Shown here in pieces: positions 61,814 to 64,000 of a DNA stretch of 64,000 nucleotides (the stretch's first letter is position 1; every line of letters starts with the position of its first letter). This stretch comes from JAKIWV01 sp963773945. GTDB lineage: Archaea > Thermoplasmatota > Thermoplasmata > Lutacidiplasmatales > UBA184. The position numbers and the translations under genes are program-made. The notes under the pieces were generated by a model. The model was not told where the DNA came from, ran no database searches, and was given only the letters and a program-made list of their open reading frames with translations. The stretch spans positions 372,001 to 436,000 of the forward strand of contig CAVZDD010000003.1 in assembly GCA_963773945.1 (NCBI GenBank), in the 5' to 3' direction.

Positions 61814-63059
61814 GGGTTTCCGGAGCGGAGCGGAATCCGAGGTCCCGTCCCAGCTCGTCGAGCAAACGTCCGGCCACCTCCGACTTCGGCCCCCGGATCC
61901 AATGGCTCCGGCCGTCCTTCCGCAGGAGGAGCACTTCGGCCTGTGGGGCTCCCATCACGGCTCGGTCGTTCCCCACCACGGCGTCGAGCCCGACGTCCTC
62001 CAACAGACGCTGCGCGTGCTCCCGCAGCTCTTCGGGAGTCTTTCGGCTCACGAGCTTGAATCCGATCACGATCCCCGGCGCGCGAACGCGACGGCGAATC
62101 TCAGGAAGGATCTTGGGAGCCGGCGCGAGCGTCAGAGTGAGGCGGGGGCTCTTGCGCGAATCGATCTTCTCGGGCCGCGCCTTCACCGTGTAGTCCGCCA
62201 ACGCCGCAGGGATCCAGACGGCGTCGGCCGTGGCCAGTGCCTCCTTTTCCCGGTTCACGAGCCGCTGGAGGTCTTCGACCGAGGACCAGCGTACCTCGGA
62301 GAGGAAGGAAGGCCGCGGGGCAGTGGCCGCCCCCATCCAGAGAGCGACCTGGGCCCCCCGATAGTGGGCCTGCGTCGCGAGCGCCACCGCCGTCTCCCCG
62401 CTGCTTTCGTTGGTGACGGACCGGACATCATCGATCGGTTCGTGGGAGGCGCCGCCGATCACGATCACCCGACGGCCGGCCCACGGCCCTCGGGCCAATC
62501 GATGCAACACGGCGGCCGCGACTTCCTCGGGGGAAGCCACCTTCTCTTCGTTCTCCTCCCGCCGGGGCTCGACCACCTCGACGCCCCAGGCGCGGAGCTG
62601 CTCGAGGTTGGCCTTCACTGCCGGGTTCTCCCCCATGTGGGCGTGCATGGCGGGAGCGAGAAGAATTGGGACCTGGCCGCCGAGGGCGACCGATGCGAAC
62701 GAAGTGACCGGGGTATCGTCGATCCCGTGGGCGATCTTCGAGATCGTGTTGGCCGTCGCGGGGGCGATGAGGAGCAGGTCGGCGCGCTTGTCGCCCGGCC
62801 CCATCCAGGTCACGTGCTCGACGTCGCCCGAAAGCTCGGTGATCGCGGGATGACCGCTCGCGAAGCGGAGACTCTCGGGAGTGACGAGGCGCGTCGCTTC
62901 GGCCGACATCACGACCCGGACGTCGGCCCCGTGACGGATCAGCTCCCGAATGATCCGTGGGACCTCGATTGCGGCGATCGATCCCGACACGCCGAGGACG
63001 ACCCGTCGCCCGGCGAGCAGCTGGGAACGTCTCCCTCGAATTGCGTCACTTGGATGCAT
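61773..63059 (-). CDS. coaBC: Bifunctional phosphopantothenoylcysteine decarboxylase/synthetase
   Basis: A 428-aa CoA-biosynthesis enzyme. The CoaC flavoprotein domain (about 1-180) has VVLGVSGSIAAIEVPRIIREL, LLLIAPATANTISKIAHGI and LLAPAMHAHM (PAMH rather than the bacterial PAMN). The CoaB synthetase domain (about 195-420) has VIGGASHEPIDDVRSVTNESSG, AALADYTVKARPEKI and IGFKL. It joins cysteine to phosphopantothenate, so the cysteine operon at 985-5000 supplies its substrate. ATG 63059; the frame is open to 63149, but a TATA-like CTATAAG (about 63128-63135) lies there. Confidence 0.94.
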   Translation of the reverse strand: MHPSDAIRGRRSQLLAGRRVVLGVSGSIAAIEVPRIIRELIRHGADVRVVMSAEATRLVTPESLRFASGHPAITELSGDVEHVTWMGPGDKRADLLLIAPATANTISKIAHGIDDTPVTSFASVALGGQVPILLAPAMHAHMGENPAVKANLEQLRAWGVEVVEPRREENEEKVASPEEVAAAVLHRLARGPWAGRRVIVIGGASHEPIDDVRSVTNESSGETAVALATQAHYRGAQVALWMGAATAPRPSFLSEVRWSSVEDLQRLVNREKEALATADAVWIPAALADYTVKARPEKIDSRKSPRLTLTLAPAPKILPEIRRRVRAPGIVIGFKLVSRKTPEELREHAQRLLEDVGLDAVVGNDRAVMGAPQAEVLLLRKDGRSHWIRGPKSEVAGRLLDELGRDLGFRSAPETPTVARSRTRPRRH

Positions 63060-63192
63060 GGCGTACCTCGGGTCGGGGAGGCCGGGCACGGGACCGGCTC
63101 CCCCGGCTCCGGGGAGCGACTCCGGACTTATAGCGCGGTGCCAGCGCACGTTACGCGGGGTTCTTTATCTGCCCTGTCGGCTCGATGACGAC

Positions 63193-64000
63193 GTGACTCC
63201 TGCCCGCCGTTCGTCGCCCCCTGCCGAGGCGCCCTTGATCGCCGACGACCCGCGCCCCGCCCAGGAGGAACCGCTGATCCCACTCCCCGTATTGGCGAAC
63301 AAGTCCCTCGACACACCGGAGCCTTCCCCGTTACCCGAGCAGCCCCCGCCGGAGCCGCGGCGCGTTCCCCGGGGGGTGGTCGTTTTCGACCTAGACGGCA
63401 CGATCTTGGACGACCTCAACCACATCAGCGAGGTCGCGGCGGACGTCATTTCGAAGGCCTTCGGGACCCCGCCGGACGAGGCCCGCATCCACTACCTCGC
63501 CACGACCGGTATGCCTTTCGAGGCCCAGCTCTCCCAACTCTTCCCGGACGTCCCGGCGGAAGAGCGGCACCAGGTAGCGCTCCGATTTCATCAGCGGAAA
63601 GCGATGGAAGCCTATGGCACGGCGCATCCGTTCCCGGAGATCCCTCGCGTGATCAAACGACTTTCCCTAGAGAAGTGGACCCTCGTGGTATCCACGGGGG
63701 CGGAGCGGGAGATCGCCGAACTGCTCCTGGAGCGCGAGGGGATCCGTTACTGGTTCGAAGCGGTGCTCGGCGCCGGCCAAGGCACCAAACGAGAACACTT
63801 GGCGGAATATCGCCGCCGGTACCCCGAGGTCCCGGTCTTCATGGTCGGGGATTCACGCTTCGATATGGAGGCGGCGGCCTCGGTGCCCGGCGTCACGGCC
63901 CTCGGACGCGCCTCGAGCGTTCCGGGATGGGCCCTGGCTCCCAAGGACCTGCAGCAGTGGGGCGCCGTCTGGGCCGACCATTCGCTGACGGACTTGCCGG
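63193..64000 (+). CDS. HAD-superfamily hydrolase, 3' end outside window
   Basis: From GTG 63193, preceded by TATA-like TTCTTTATC (63161-63169). A Pro/Ala/Glu-rich, probably disordered N-terminal stretch of about 60 residues leads into a HAD core: nucleophile motif VVVFDLDGTILDD, helical cap (about 80-130), motif II LVVSTGAE, a lysine in QGTKREHL, and motif IV VFMVGDSRFDMEAAA. Resembles phosphoglycolate-phosphatase-type subfamily I enzymes, but the substrate is unknown and the C-terminus is missing. Confidence 0.78.
   Translation, partial: MTPARRSSPPAEAPLIADDPRPAQEEPLIPLPVLANKSLDTPEPSPLPEQPPPEPRRVPRGVVVFDLDGTILDDLNHISEVAADVISKAFGTPPDEARIHYLATTGMPFEAQLSQLFPDVPAEERHQVALRFHQRKAMEAYGTAHPFPEIPRVIKRLSLEKWTLVVSTGAEREIAELLLEREGIRYWFEAVLGAGQGTKREHLAEYRRRYPEVPVFMVGDSRFDMEAAASVPGVTALGRASSVPGWALAPKDLQQWGAVWADHSLTDLP

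Overview
This 64 kb window is a GC-rich, gene-dense stretch of an archaeal chromosome. The evidence is the information-processing set (both topoisomerase VI subunits, the small DNA primase subunit, FEN-1, RIO1 kinase with its KH-domain partner, ribosomal protein eL41), an archaeal Trm5-type tRNA methyltransferase, an archaeal-type PGM, a class III (type IV pilin-like) signal peptide, and TATA-like boxes about 25-35 nt before many start codons. GTG starts are very common and genes often overlap by 4 nt. Gene content (11-subunit complex I without NuoEFG, zinc-ribbon surface proteins, CoA-based fatty-acid enzymes) suggests a high-GC Thermoplasmatota-like lineage. Topoisomerase VI argues against Thermoplasma itself. 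The lineage is an inference. I saw no rRNA, tRNA, CRISPR array or insertion sequence.

Layout. 1-0.9 kb: an M56/BlaR1-like membrane protein (cut by the window edge) with a BlaI-like repressor. 1-6 kb: a sulfur operon (cystathionine beta-synthase, cystathionine gamma-synthase/lyase, cysteinyl-tRNA synthetase) ending in a zinc-binding dehydrogenase. 6.2-9.5 kb: a large surface protein with cytoplasmic zinc ribbons. 9.6-14 kb: SAH hydrolase, GcvH, a beta-oxidation fusion protein and a GNAT. 14-18.8 kb (minus): apgM-trm5-ppsA. 18.9-22.4 kb: a zinc-ribbon membrane protein and a very large pilin-like protein. 22.4-24.5 kb: a ribbon-helix-helix protein, a truncated FtsZ/tubulin-like GTPase and a 59-aa membrane protein. 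24.5-29.7 kb: PAC2 protein, FEN-1, FTCD, riboflavin reductase, FAH-family enzyme. 29.6-34.1 kb: priS, KH and RIO1 genes (minus), then NfeD and SPFH (plus). 34.2-39.6 kb: two glycosyltransferases, a nucleotidyltransferase and two methyltransferases, probably for surface glycans or lipids. 39.7-40.8 kb: a PaaG-like isomerase and acylphosphatase. 40.9-51.4 kb: nuoABCDHIJKLMN, followed by geranylgeranyl reductase and a prenyl synthase. 53.6-58.8 kb: membrane protein, nitrilase, top6B-top6A, an unknown gene and eL41. 58.8-64 kb: sucC-sucD with a small zinc protein, MarC, CoaBC and a HAD hydrolase cut by the window edge.

Functionally the window supports a heterotrophic, respiring archaeon: beta-oxidation-type enzymes and succinyl-CoA ligase, gluconeogenesis through PEP synthase and PGM, a proton- or ion-pumping complex I, and isoprenoid lipid or quinone side-chain synthesis next to it.

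Five genes (surface protein, FTCD, priS, a methyltransferase, geranylgeranyl reductase) are each split by a single-base-type frameshift, three of them explained by C or G runs. Consensus errors in an assembled genome are the simplest explanation, and frame-corrected proteins are described below. The most unusual biology is the RHH plus FtsZ-GTPase-domain pair, the four-cluster NuoI, and the surface or membrane proteins that end in cytoplasmic zinc ribbons.
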